A stretch of DNA of 64,000 bases from Branchiostoma belcheri (Eukaryota > Chordata > Leptocardii > Amphioxiformes > Branchiostomatidae), in NCBI RefSeq assembly GCF_001625305.1, contig NW_017803479.1, positions 153,697 through 217,696 on the forward strand, written 5' to 3'. The position numbers and the translations under genes are program-made. The notes under the pieces are model-generated. The model was not told the DNA's origin. It did not search any database and worked only from the letters and a program-made list of their open reading frames with translations. Shown here piece after piece: positions 11,503 through 23,000 of the stretch. The stretch's first letter is position 1. Every line of letters starts with the position of its first letter.

Positions 11503-11996
11503 TTAAGGTTCGGTCCCAATTGCTGTAGTGGTCACAATTAAAAGTTTCCTTCAGTGGCATTTTGTTGTAACTCTTTTCACCCTCATTGGTAGGACCCAGG
11601 CAGGTATCCGGCAGATGCTCTGACGATGTCTTGTAGTGACCAACATAGTACAGAGTTCACGCCTTTTTTGTAATCACCTGATCTGTGACGTCACACATTT
11701 GACCCGGTGTTACGAAGTACACACCTTTATTCTGTGCATCTGGTCTGTGACGTAAGAAAATTTGTCCCGGTGGACAGCCGGCAACCGGAGGGGTGCCTGT
11801 CGGTGTTCTCACGGTGAGGTACCGGTAATATTTTTTCAGCGGGGCCCGGGTAGAATTTAAGTCAGAATTAAATTTTTCTCGGGTCCCCGACGGGCCCAAA
11901 AATAGCCCGGTAGCCGCACGGTATCCCGCGGGGCCACGTAGGGGTCACGCCCGACTACCCGTCAGGGCCCCTTTTCCAATTGGGACCGAAGCTTAA
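11503..11996. mobile_element. TTAA-flanked MITE (piggyBac-like)
   Basis: The termini TTAAGGTTCGGTCCCAATTG and CAATTGGGACCGAAGCTTAA are inverted repeats and both abut TTAA, the target of piggyBac-type transposases. The interior is GC-rich on the right and has no reading frame of note. The element is 494 bp including the target copies. The first bases inside TTAA (GG/GC) are not the CCC typical of piggyBac, so the superfamily is tentative. Confidence 0.6.
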
Positions 11997-12460
11997 GTGG
12001 TAGAAATATATATTGTTAAAATACGTCTCAGGTACTTGAGTGTTTTACTACTTTGTGTTGTACTATCTTCCTAAATGTGTGAACAATAAAAAGATCTAAA
12101 TACATCCAGGTCAGTGTTCTGCCACAGACTGTACTGCTCTAGTTTCCCTCTGTCTGCCTTGTGGCCAGCGGGCCCGATCCAGAGTATGCTAGGGATCTCA
12201 TAATACGTAGTTAGTAATGTGCCATTTATGTTCCAACTATTAATAATACTCGACTTACATCTAATGCTCAGTCACTTATGTCATATGTCAACGCTGTCTA
12301 ATTTGATTTTTTTTGGTAAAAACAAAACTTTTCCAAATCACAATCTCATAATTACAATATTACTAAGTTTGTATTATTTGGAATTTGACTTCTGACCATC
12401 TCAAACAACATCAAGGCCTCGCCAAAGATTTGTTACATGGACAAATAAAATCATCATTCA

Positions 12461-12960
12461 AAACTAAAACAACAACTCCATTGAAGAAACAGTGATATTG
12501 ATACAGTGCCAAATGATATAATGGACAATCAGGTAAGACAATATAAACCGTAGTTATTCAAGTAGGTATTAACATGTAGGCTGTATGTATGCAATTTCCC
12601 AAATCACTACAAACGAAAAAAACTTAAACAGTTAGTTTTAACGTAAATTAAACACAACAATGCTGCTGGCATTTATGCACTGAACAAATGACTGAACGAA
12701 TAAAAGCAGCCTTTTACAAAACCTTTCTATATACATTAAATACTTCAAAACTTAAACAACAACTACGTTGAAGCAACAGTGATATTGATAATATTGACAA
12801 ATGACATAATGGACGAACAGGTAAGATAATATAAACATTCAAGTAGGTAAATAGTATGAAATGCAATTCCTCAAGTCATTATAAAAGAAAAACAACTTAA
12901 AATGTTAGTTTTAACGTGAATTGATAATGCTGTTAGCATTCATGAACTTGTTTACTTGGT
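12461..12960 (+). repeat. Two-unit direct duplication, period about 290 bp
   Basis: The block AACAACAACTCCATTGAAG, CAGTGATATTGATA, CAAATGATATAATGGAC, CAGGTAAGA, TTAGTTTTAACGT recurs about 290 bp downstream with moderate divergence. Both units keep ATGGAC(A/G)AxCAG followed by GTAAGA, which resembles a short coding exon with a splice donor. No downstream exon was found, so I list it only as a repeat. Confidence 0.6.
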
Positions 12961-13609
12961 CATTCTTCCCCTCAAACGTAACAATAACGTTTAAGGTTCC
13001 AGTTTATTTTGCAGGGCATTTTTTTTACAGTTGTCATACAAACCAACCTTTGACAAAACGTTGCACACAACCAGTCCAACATTTTCGAACCAACTTAAAG
13101 AACTAAATAAATATTGAACAATCGGTAATTCAGGTAATTCAGGTGAATAGGTGAGTAGGTGGTCTGTATACTATAGGGGACTAGGATAATTGATGAGATA
13201 TGTTTTCAGCCAACTCTTAAACAACAGGAAAGAAAGTATTGAATGAATATTTGAATGAAGACTGTTCCATATTGTGACACATTTGTACTTAACTGAGGAC
13301 TGTGCTAATGAATTGCGAATAAGAGGAACATGGAGTTGATTTCTTCACCTGCTGTTATAACTATGTACGAGTGAATTTAGGTTAAGAAAGTTATCAAATT
13401 ATTGGGAAGATTGCAAGAAAGGAATTTTTAAAAAGGTAAACATACTAATTTGTAATTTATTGATGCCATGGATTGTTAACATGCATATGGTCCATCTCCC
13501 TCCCTCCTTTTTAAGTTAAACTTCAGATCCAACACAAAGTAGTTCTTTCACCTTGAGCTTTGGACAAGTCACTCTGACCTTCCTCAGGAGACTAACCCAG
13601 TGAGGCTTG

Positions 13610-13732
13610 TCACGTGGCTTCTTTAAAGTGTGACGTCAACACTGGGTCAAAGACATCTGGTAGACGATGTCGGCCCCCGTCGCGGTTGAGTGAAGGGTGA
13701 TGAGCCCTGATGTAAATAGCCTATTTCACCCC
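13610..13732. repeat. Dispersed repeat, inverted relative to 18527-18640
   Basis: TTTAAAGTGTGACGTCAAC, GGGTCAAAG, GACGATGTCGG, GAGTGAAGGGTGATG and AAATAGCC are all found as reverse complement in 18527-18640. The two copies flank the 3' half of the lectin-receptor gene, one downstream of its last exon and one in its first intron. Confidence 0.7.
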
Positions 13733-13851
13733 TCTCAGGAAATTATTTTGTTGAGTGTTGTATATATTCTTACAGCGCCCAGTGAAACAAAATGCCAAGG
13801 TGACTCTATGTGGATGTGTTTAGGATTTGGCTTAACGTTTCAGCTATTGTG

Positions 13852-14079
13852 CTATAATTTAGGGCATCTTCGACAGGATTTCCCAAAAAGCCACCCAGCA
13901 CTTTTCTGTGGAAAGTGACTCTGAGTCGCTTGGCAAATGAACCTCTTCTTATGACAGCATATAGCATTGTCCCACATCGGGGTGCCGGTGCGGCCTGACC
14001 AGTACTGTCCGCAGTATGGCTTTTTTGAGTTTTCAAGTGCCCAAGACCATTCGGTGTCTGGCTCGTTTGGATTCCATCC
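13852..14079 (-). CDS. Lectin receptor exon 7: C-terminal half of the C-type lectin domain
   Basis: After acceptor TTTTATTAG the exon reads [19 protein letters not shown], then [16 protein letters not shown], the classic end of a C-type lectin fold. It continues for a short tail ([14 protein letters not shown]) and stops with TAG at 13852-13854. Two adjacent cysteines (ICC) replace the usual single one. Phase 0 entry matches the preceding exon. Confidence 0.85.
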   Translation of the reverse strand, partial: GWNPNEPDTEWSWALENSKKPYCGQYWSGRTGTPMWDNAICCHKKRFICQATQSHFPQKSAGWLFGKSCRRCPKL

Positions 14080-17000
14080 CTAATAAAAAAAGCAACATGA
14101 CATAACTATCTTTAATCTGAGTGTATCCCTTTCTTTAACCCATTTCTAAGGTTTCTGTCTATAAAAACATACTTTTATACATAATGGAACGTTGTGTGAT
14201 TTAAACCTACCTAGACCGGGCTTTTTTGGGCTTGGTGAACTCGCGAACGGTATGTCGTATGACCGCCAAATATTCAGAGGATGGTGTACTAGTAAAAATT
14301 TATCATATCTATATTTTTTATGTCGTTATGACGTATGTGACGTCATTTTGACGTCATTAATGTGATTTTATTGGCCAAAACCGTCTGGAAATGTTATTCC
14401 CTGAAAACTAAATGGTATACAACATAGCTTTACCAAAAGTGTTTATGACAGAATATTAGGGTGCACTAAGTCTTATGTTTCCCAAAGCAACACCAGTGAC
14501 GTCATAAAATGACGTCATGCATATTTAAGATGTCCGCCATCTTGGATCATCAATCTTGAATTTTCAAAAATATTTTTTATGATAAAGCCTAAAATACACT
14601 GTAAACATACTAAAGACCTTCATTCAAAACTTTTTTTGGAAAAAGAAATGGAAGTATTGATGAAATTTTAATGAAAATAACCTGTATATACCTGTTCTAA
14701 TGATATGGTCCGCCATCTTGGATTTTGGCCAATGACGTCATCAAATTAGCAAACATTATGCATATTTAATGATAAAATTTACATAAAATTATATGGGATG
14801 TTATTAATATTAGAAACCATGAGTAACTTGACATAAAACCCATAAAATTCTATTGTTGAAACAAAAATGACTAAATTTTGCAAAAAATGCCTGTCAGAAA
14901 CCCGTTACCATGTCAACACAAAAAATTATTATGTTATTCCAATGATAGAGAATTGTTGCCAACAATATTCTAGGAAAAGTCACCAAGTTTGGCCGTTCTA
15001 GTGCTAGCCGTTCAGACGCTACATGACATCAAAGTTGGCGCGGGCACTTTTACTAGCCCCCTCCCCCGTCTAGGTAGGGTTAGTAAAGGCTCAATGGTCA
15101 GTACATACTTAAAATATGGGGGGTCGTGTGGCGTAGCGGTAGTGGTGCTCTGCTCAGAACCAAGAGGTCCCGAGTTCGAATTCTACCCATGTGACCAATC
15201 TTGTGCCCTTAAGAAAGGCACTTAACACGCACGACTTTCCTTTCTTTACTCAGGTGGGAATGAGTTTCGGTAAGGGACGTCTCTCGGATAGAACGTTGAA
15301 GGGAGGTCCACGGTTTGGAGAAAGCCACACCACACGCACGTTAAAAAAACGCACTTTTCAAAAACCGTAGGGGACCTCCCTGTTGTGAGTGGTTCAAACG
15401 TTACAGTCCGGTCTTACGCAAGTTGTACTTACATGAACAAAACTTGTGTGTTACGCCTGAAAGGGGTCTACCGGTTATACGAAACAAACAAATATCAATC
15501 TGTTAGTTTCAGGACTCGAACCCAGGACCTCTTGGTTTCGAATCGAGCACTCTGCCGCTACGCCACACGACCCCACTAACTATTGGTTGATATGCAAATA
15601 AGTGAAGACAATTTTTTGAAGTCCAAAAGGAAACAAAAGCTAGACAGGTTAAGACAAGGATGATTCAAATTAGTCAAATAGCTCCTGTTGTTTTCTGGCG
15701 TGTGTTAACATACCTTGTACTTGTATTTTGATATGCGAGATCCGTCTGCCCATCTCCAGTGTTCACAAAAAACCAACCCGATCCAGTATTCAAAATCCAC
15801 TCCAACTTTTCTTATCAGGTTTCTCAGAGCGACGTCCAATTCCCTCGTCTTGGGCATGGCTAGTATTGCCCCGTCTTTCTCACAGACCGCCAGGGCTTCT
15901 CCGTAGTCCTTTTCGTAAGAATAAACCTTGATGCAGGTTTGAGCGAGTAGTTGGTAGCCATTCGTACATTTACCTGAAACAGTAACACAGGACTTTTGGT
16001 CATCATTTTTCAAATACTTAAGAACTACTCGTTAAGAAGTTTAATTTGAAAGTCTTACCATGTTAAATCGTTTGTATAAAGATAAAGATTTGGTGGTTTT
16101 TATTTCAGACTACTTCAGTCTGCACTTCTTTTCTTTGTGTTTTACATGACTATTATGCACCTGTACATGGTGGTGATTTTCCCATCCAAGTCCCATCACA
16201 ATGCTAGTTAGCTGATACCCGTGGGTGCCAAAGAGTCCATACGAAATTTACGGAATCCATACGAATTTTACGAAATACATACGATTCATTACAAGGAAAC
16301 ATGTGGATTTTACTAAAGACATACAATCCGTTACCAGAAACAAAAAAAGAAGGAAAAAATAAAGAATTTCCTGGCTACTACATTTTGTAGGAGTGAAATA
16401 AATGCGTAGACGTCTATAAACGTCTATTATCAGAAGCATACAAATTTTACACACGATCCATTACTTTGAAACGCACGATCCTTACTGATTTGGTGACCTG
16501 GATCCCCAAATTAGTAATGATCGTATGCATGATTCCCAATAATAGATCGTATTTATTCCGTAAAATTTGTATGCTTCTGGTAATAGATCGTATTTATTTG
16601 GAAAGGAATCGTATGTTTCCTTGTAATGAATTGTATGTATTTCGTAAAATTCGTATGGATTCCGTAAAATTCGCATGAATTCTTCGGCACTCCTAACTTC
16701 ACATTTCTTTCACTCCTAGTCTAGCCAGGAAATTCTTTATTTCTGAACAACCTACCTCTGCATGTTGGTGGGTTTCCAGTCCATGTCCCGTCAGGCCGAC
16801 ATGTGAGTAGAGAAGCACCAACCAACGTGTATCCTTCTTTACAGAAGAACCTCAGAACCTGGACGGAGCCACTGTAACCACCATTTGCTGGGCGACGTAT
16901 CACGGGACATACTGCAGCTGTATAGATAGAGAAACAACAATGACATCCGAATATTAAACGTTTTACACGAGCATAAGTTTCGGAGACCATCTTTTACCTT

Positions 17001-20000
17001 CATCAGGGCTATAATGACTGGTTTACTGACAGTGTGCTATTGTTTTAAGCTCGGGACTGAATTGTTTTGAATTGTTGACATTCATATATTCCTTTCTTTC
17101 TATATTACCAACCTTTCATGCATGTTGGAGACGTTCCACTCCACGTCCCATCAGACTGGCAGGTGAGTGGAGAATCACCGACCAGCTGGTATCCCCGGTC
17201 ACACCTGAAGTACACCTTGTCTCTGAAGGAGTTGGAGCCAGTCATGTATCCTTTTGCTGGTGGTGTCAACTTTGAACACTGCATCTTTGGTGGTTTTGTC
17301 GTCAGCTGTGGCAGTGTGGTTGTCACCCGCGGCAGTGTGGTTGTCACCGGTGGCAGTGTGGTTGTCACATGTGGCAGTGTGGTTGTCACATGTGGCAGTG
17401 TGGTTGTGACTGGTGGCAGTTTTCCTGCTCTCACAACATCATGACTGGTGGTCTGTTGACGTAAACGAAGTGTGGTTAGTATAAAGGTATCTATCGAGTG
17501 CCTTCATAACAACAAAACACAAAGTAAACTGACTACTTTTGTTTTCCGAAACAACTGTGGATGTGCGAAACCAAACTCATCTAAGTCTTTCCTTACTTGA
17601 GCTGTAGGTATCGGCATTGTTGCTGTTTCGTTCGATGGTGGAAACATGTTGGTTGCTCGATGCAGTTTCGTAGCAGACAGAAAGGCTGTATCTGTCAAAG
17701 TGACTGGTAGGTAGGTTGCAGTGACAGTGGTTGTTACAGGCAGAGCAGTTGTCCAGTTGTCTTGATCAGTTACCACAGAGGGCTATAAAAACAGGTACAT
17801 TGTAGAATGTTACAACTTCTCCAACTACTTCCTTTTTATTCATCATTGACATTCACCACATTTGTGGTACAATTCACATAACAGCCACATAACAATATTT
17901 CTTATAGAAGAAGAACTTTATTACACAACAACTGTACATTGCAGAATGTATGACAACGAGTATTGAACATAGTATAAAAAAGAAAAGGGTACTGAAAATT
18001 AATTACTTTACATCAAGGGCTAATACAGTATACAATCAAGAATAGTTGATCATGAGTTTCGGCATTTTTTTCTGATAAAAATACAGTCTTTTTTGTATTT
18101 GCCTATTTTTTTTAGTTTTAAAGCAAGAGCCAGAGTGGTTGGACTGTAATAATTATATATTCAAATCTGTATAATCTACAACTTATTTGGTGATGTGTAT
18201 AGAACTGATATAAACTTAAATTACAACATACTAAAGTAGAAGACTAACCATGTTGATTTCAGCTGGCTCTACGAGTGTACCAGTGAAGTACATGATGATG
18301 CCAACTCCTGCGCCTAACAAGGCCAACACTGCAATAGCGATGGTGATAAACCGTAGGGAACGGCAAAACGCCAACTTGCAGCTTGCCAAAATTCTGATGA
18401 TGTTTGTACCGTCGTCGGTATCTGAGAGGAATCAAAGCATTTTCTATTAAGTCTTGTTGATTTGTTGTCATCATTATCATATTTACTGGGATTCTATTGC
18501 ATGTCACGGCTAATTTCCTGCTAGGAGAAAAAGGCTATTTACAGCAGAGCCCATCACCCTTCACTCAATCTCGACGGGGGCTGACATCGTCTACAAGATA
18601 CATTTGACCCAATGTTGACGTAACTTATAAAGTTTAAACTTAAAACATGTTTCTCACCAATACATCCCCTCTGCTTAAATGACCTTCAACTTCTGTATAT
18701 TATTAACAATTGATCACGCCACGCAGTAAGAACCCTAAACTTGTTTATTTGTTTATTGTTTGTTTTGCACTCACAAGATGAAATAAAATATCACAATTGA
18801 AGATAAGTTGACATGGGAGGGCCAGAAACCAGGAGGTTTGTATATTGCCCTTCCCAACAGTTCAGTTCAGTTCAGTTCATCCTTCAATCAGGTGACACGA
18901 TGTACTGCCTCCACAAGTTCCTGTCGCGCATGACAGAGGACAGTTCAGCACCGCCCAGCCCTATGTCCCCCTCTATCACCTTCTTCAGAGTTAAAGAAGG
19001 GCGACCGCGTCTCCGCTTTTCTGTTGGTGACCAGAGAAGTACCAACCCTGCCATTTCGTCGTGTCGCATGACATGGCCAGCCAGCGACAGCCTACGGTTG
19101 CGGATGACTGTTGTAATCCGAGGCATATTTCCATAAAGTTGGTTGTTGGTCACGTGACTCCTCCATGAAATGTTAAGGGCTGCACGAAGCAGGCGGGTGT
19201 AGTTCCCATCCAGAAGTTTACACAAGGATGCTGTCAGAGACCACGAGTCAGCTCCGTAGAGCAGGATTGACTCAACGCAGGTTTTAAAGACTTTTAGCTT
19301 GGTAGAGTTGGCTATTGGGGATTTCCACACTTTTGTTAGGGCATTAGAAGCCCCCCAAGCTTGCCCAATCCTACATTTCACATCATGGACTGTGTTACCA
19401 TAACTGCCAAGGTATTTAAAGTCATCCACTTGCTCAATAGTAGCACTAGACATCACTAGACAGCAAGGCCTGGGGCCTTGTTGGAGGGTTAAGGTGCATA
19501 AATTTAGTCTTAAGTGCATTTAAATAAAGTCCAATATCCTGTGTGGCATGCTCTACCCTGTACAGAAACTCTTGAGCAGCTTTGATAGTGTCTTCTAGAA
19601 GACAAATATCGTCAGCAAAGTCAAGGTCAGGTAGCACCACTGCTGGGTGACGCGAGCTCTGTCTTCTCTTTAAAGTAATGCCGTCATGAGTTCTTACTGC
19701 TCTACGTAAGGCGTAGTCTAACACAACAATGAAAAGAAACGGAGCAAGGGGGTCACCCTGCAAGACGCCTGTATTGATGTTAAAGGTGTCTGTTTCTCCC
19801 TCGGGTGTGAGGACAGTAGCCTTAGTGTTGTCATACATAATCTTAATTGCGTTGACAATCTGCAGAGGAACACCATATGCCTGTAGGATCTTAAACATGG
19901 TGTCACGATTGATCGAGTCAAATGCTTTCTTAAAATCGATGAAGATAAGGACAGCTTCCTTCTGGTGGTTTCGAACTTCTTCAACGATTCGGCGGAAAGC

Positions 20001-23000
20001 GAGAATCTGGGCCGAGGTAGAGCGTGAAGGCCTGAAGCCATTCTGATTTGGGCGCAAAAGTTTGTCAATCACAGGACGGAGTCTATTTAGCAGGAGCCGA
20101 TTGTACACTTTAGCTGCCACTTGGGACAGAGAAATGCCCCTGTAGTTATCAGGGAGGGTAAGGTTTCCCTTCTTGGGGATAGGTACTATACCTGAAAGTC
20201 CCCACTCTGGTGGTCTGTGACCTGCCATAGTTTGGTTGCAGAAGAAGGTGAGATGCTCACTGACCTTCGGCAGTTTCCACAACTCTACAGGTAAACCGTC
20301 CAACCCTGGAGCTTTTCCCAGCCGCATCTGCTTCAGTGCTAAATCTACTTCCTCCTGCGTGAAGGGACTGCAACTTATGTCAAGGTTAATGTCATACACT
20401 TGTGTGATCTCAGAGGCGGAACTGGGTTGAGGGTTGTCAGAGGACAGAAGCTTGGAAAAATGGTTTTTCCAAGCGTTAAGCCTGTCCTCACCTTGTATAA
20501 ATGTGACCCCTGACCTCTTGCCCGACAGCTCACGCACTAACTTCCAAGCCTTCAGGTGATCAATGGTTGAGTCTGACTCAAATGCTTGGAGAGTTTTGAT
20601 AACTCGCTCATCCTCCCATTTGTCATACGACTGCTTTAGATGTGCCTGAGCTGCTTGGAGGTTTCTAGTGGATGAGCGAAGGGTGGCTCGTCGAGCGGTT
20701 GTCACTTGAGTGCTGTCCTCTGGCTGTGGGTCGCGTGGTGGCCTACGTGGGAGTTTCTCTTTGCCAACTTTGTTACATATTTTCACAAATTCAGAGTATG
20801 TTTTCAGGTGATCGGGTAATTCCCAACACTATAAGATTAAAAGTTTCCATTGATACTGAATGAAACAAAATTTAAACGTAGAAGACAAAAATAACAGGAA
20901 AAAACAGAAACAACTAAGTACTAATGAAACAATACAAATCATCCATCTGAATAAATAAGATCAAACTAATCAATCTAGGTTTTAAGAACATAAGTACAAA
21001 TGTAAATTATATGAGAAAGTCTAATCAACAAAACAAGGAAAGCAAACAAACTCAGGAAATGGTGGTTGCTTGAAGTAGTATTTCTCTTTTTAAAAGCTTT
21101 TTGAAACTGGGTAAGAAGGGACATGTTCTCGTAGAAAGGCTTAAGTTGTTCCATAATGTCAGACCTCTAAACCTGATCGTGAGTTGTCTGAGGTTAGATT
21201 TTGCCTTGATTAGTCTTCAGTGTTATGTTGTGTTGTGGCTGTGGATGTTTGAGTTGAATTCTAAGTAATGTGTGTAATGTACCAGAATGAAAGGATTTTT
21301 GTGATGGATAAAAATAGCTAATTGTAGTTTATTTATGTCGTAAACTGTCATGGTTTCTAGATCATGAAATAGGACGGTTGTATTTGCTAGAAAAGAGGCA
21401 TTAGATGTGATTCTACCATAGGGCTTTTGCAACAGATACAGTGGTTTGAGTGAAGTTGAGTACATGCTACCTAAGGTGATATTGCAATATTTCCAGTAGG
21501 GGAATATTAAAGTGTAGTACAGAGTCTTAACTACTTTTCGCGTCAATACAATCTTTTCTTATAATTCCAATGTGCTTATAAATTTGAAATGATCAATATG
21601 TGCTTTTCAAGAAAGCTTTTCATCTATCACGACTCCAAGAAAACGTGCATGACCTATCTGATTTATTACTTTATTATCTATGTATATCTTAGCTGTATCT
21701 TTATCATATTTCTTATTCCTTCCTATAAAGATTATGAAATTCGTTTTCTTTATATTCAATGATAATTTGTTAGCTTGGAACTATTCGTTTTATTTGACCA
21801 GCTCATTATTTACTATTGTTACAAGTGCATCCAAATCTTTGTGGGGAAAAAAGTTTGTGTCGTCTGCGAATAGTAATGTGAAAGTATGCCAGATACCATG
21901 GCTAGGTCATTTACGTAAATTAAGAATAAAAGTATAGATCCTCGGGGGACACCACAGGTTATATGTTTCTGGGAAGAAGTCCAGTTTCTACTGGAAACAT
22001 ATTGCCTTCTGTTTGACAGGTAGTCTGAAAGCCAGTCAATGGGAGAATCTTTAAAGCCCTAAGTCTTTAATTTATCAAGAAGTATACTGTGATCAACCGT
22101 TTCGAATGCCTTGGATATATCGAGAAATATTCCGACAGTGAACTCATTATTCTCAAGGGCCGACGTGATTTTAAAAAGCTGTAAAAGGGCCATATAAGTT
22201 GAGTAATTGTTCCGAAGGCATACTGGTGTGCATATAAAACATTATTAGTTTCTAGGTGCGTCAAAATTCTTATAGTAGTATAGTATCTATAAGAAAGTAT
22301 CTAAGCACAACTCTATGCCTGTTTTGTAGACTTTAGCAAAGCGTTTGACTCGGTTTGACGAACTTGGAATAGGAGACATCTTCTTACTTACTATACAATA
22401 CATGTATTCCAAAACAACAAATTGTTTTAAATACAGCCACGGTCTTGGTGTTAGACAAGGCTGCACCTTGAGTCCAACACTCTGGCTAAACTCAAGCGTT
22501 AATACAAACCAGTTTGGACGCATATTCAAGCACCGCCTACAAAATACATTTCTAGTTGACTGGTGGCAGGAGTTAAGTAAATTGAATAAATCTCATACCT
22601 ATTCCAAAATTAAGAAACGTTTGGAAAAGTATCTATTATCAATTCATAACAAATATTTTACGACAAATATAACTAAAACGAGAATCAGTTCACACGACCT
22701 GGATATCGAAAAGTGACATCACCATAATACACCAGCCGACCAGTGATTATGTTTGACATGCAAGGAAGATATTGAAGACGAATTCCACTTTATGGTGTCA
22801 TGCCCAAGACATGAAGAAAAAAAGAGAAAAGTTGATGCAATCCATAGCTTTAAAAACCAATGTTACATTACCCCATTCAAAATTAGATATCTTCAATATG
22901 TCCTTTCATGTCCTACTCAGATATCAGTGTACGTTGGAAAATTCATATCTGAATCACTACAAAAGCGACATCATATTGTGAATAACTGCCATACTTCCTG

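Noticed and set aside
15117-15190. Functional tRNA gene
   Set aside because: A and B box-like motifs are present, but the acceptor stem does not pair and the copy is part of an inverted SINE pair.
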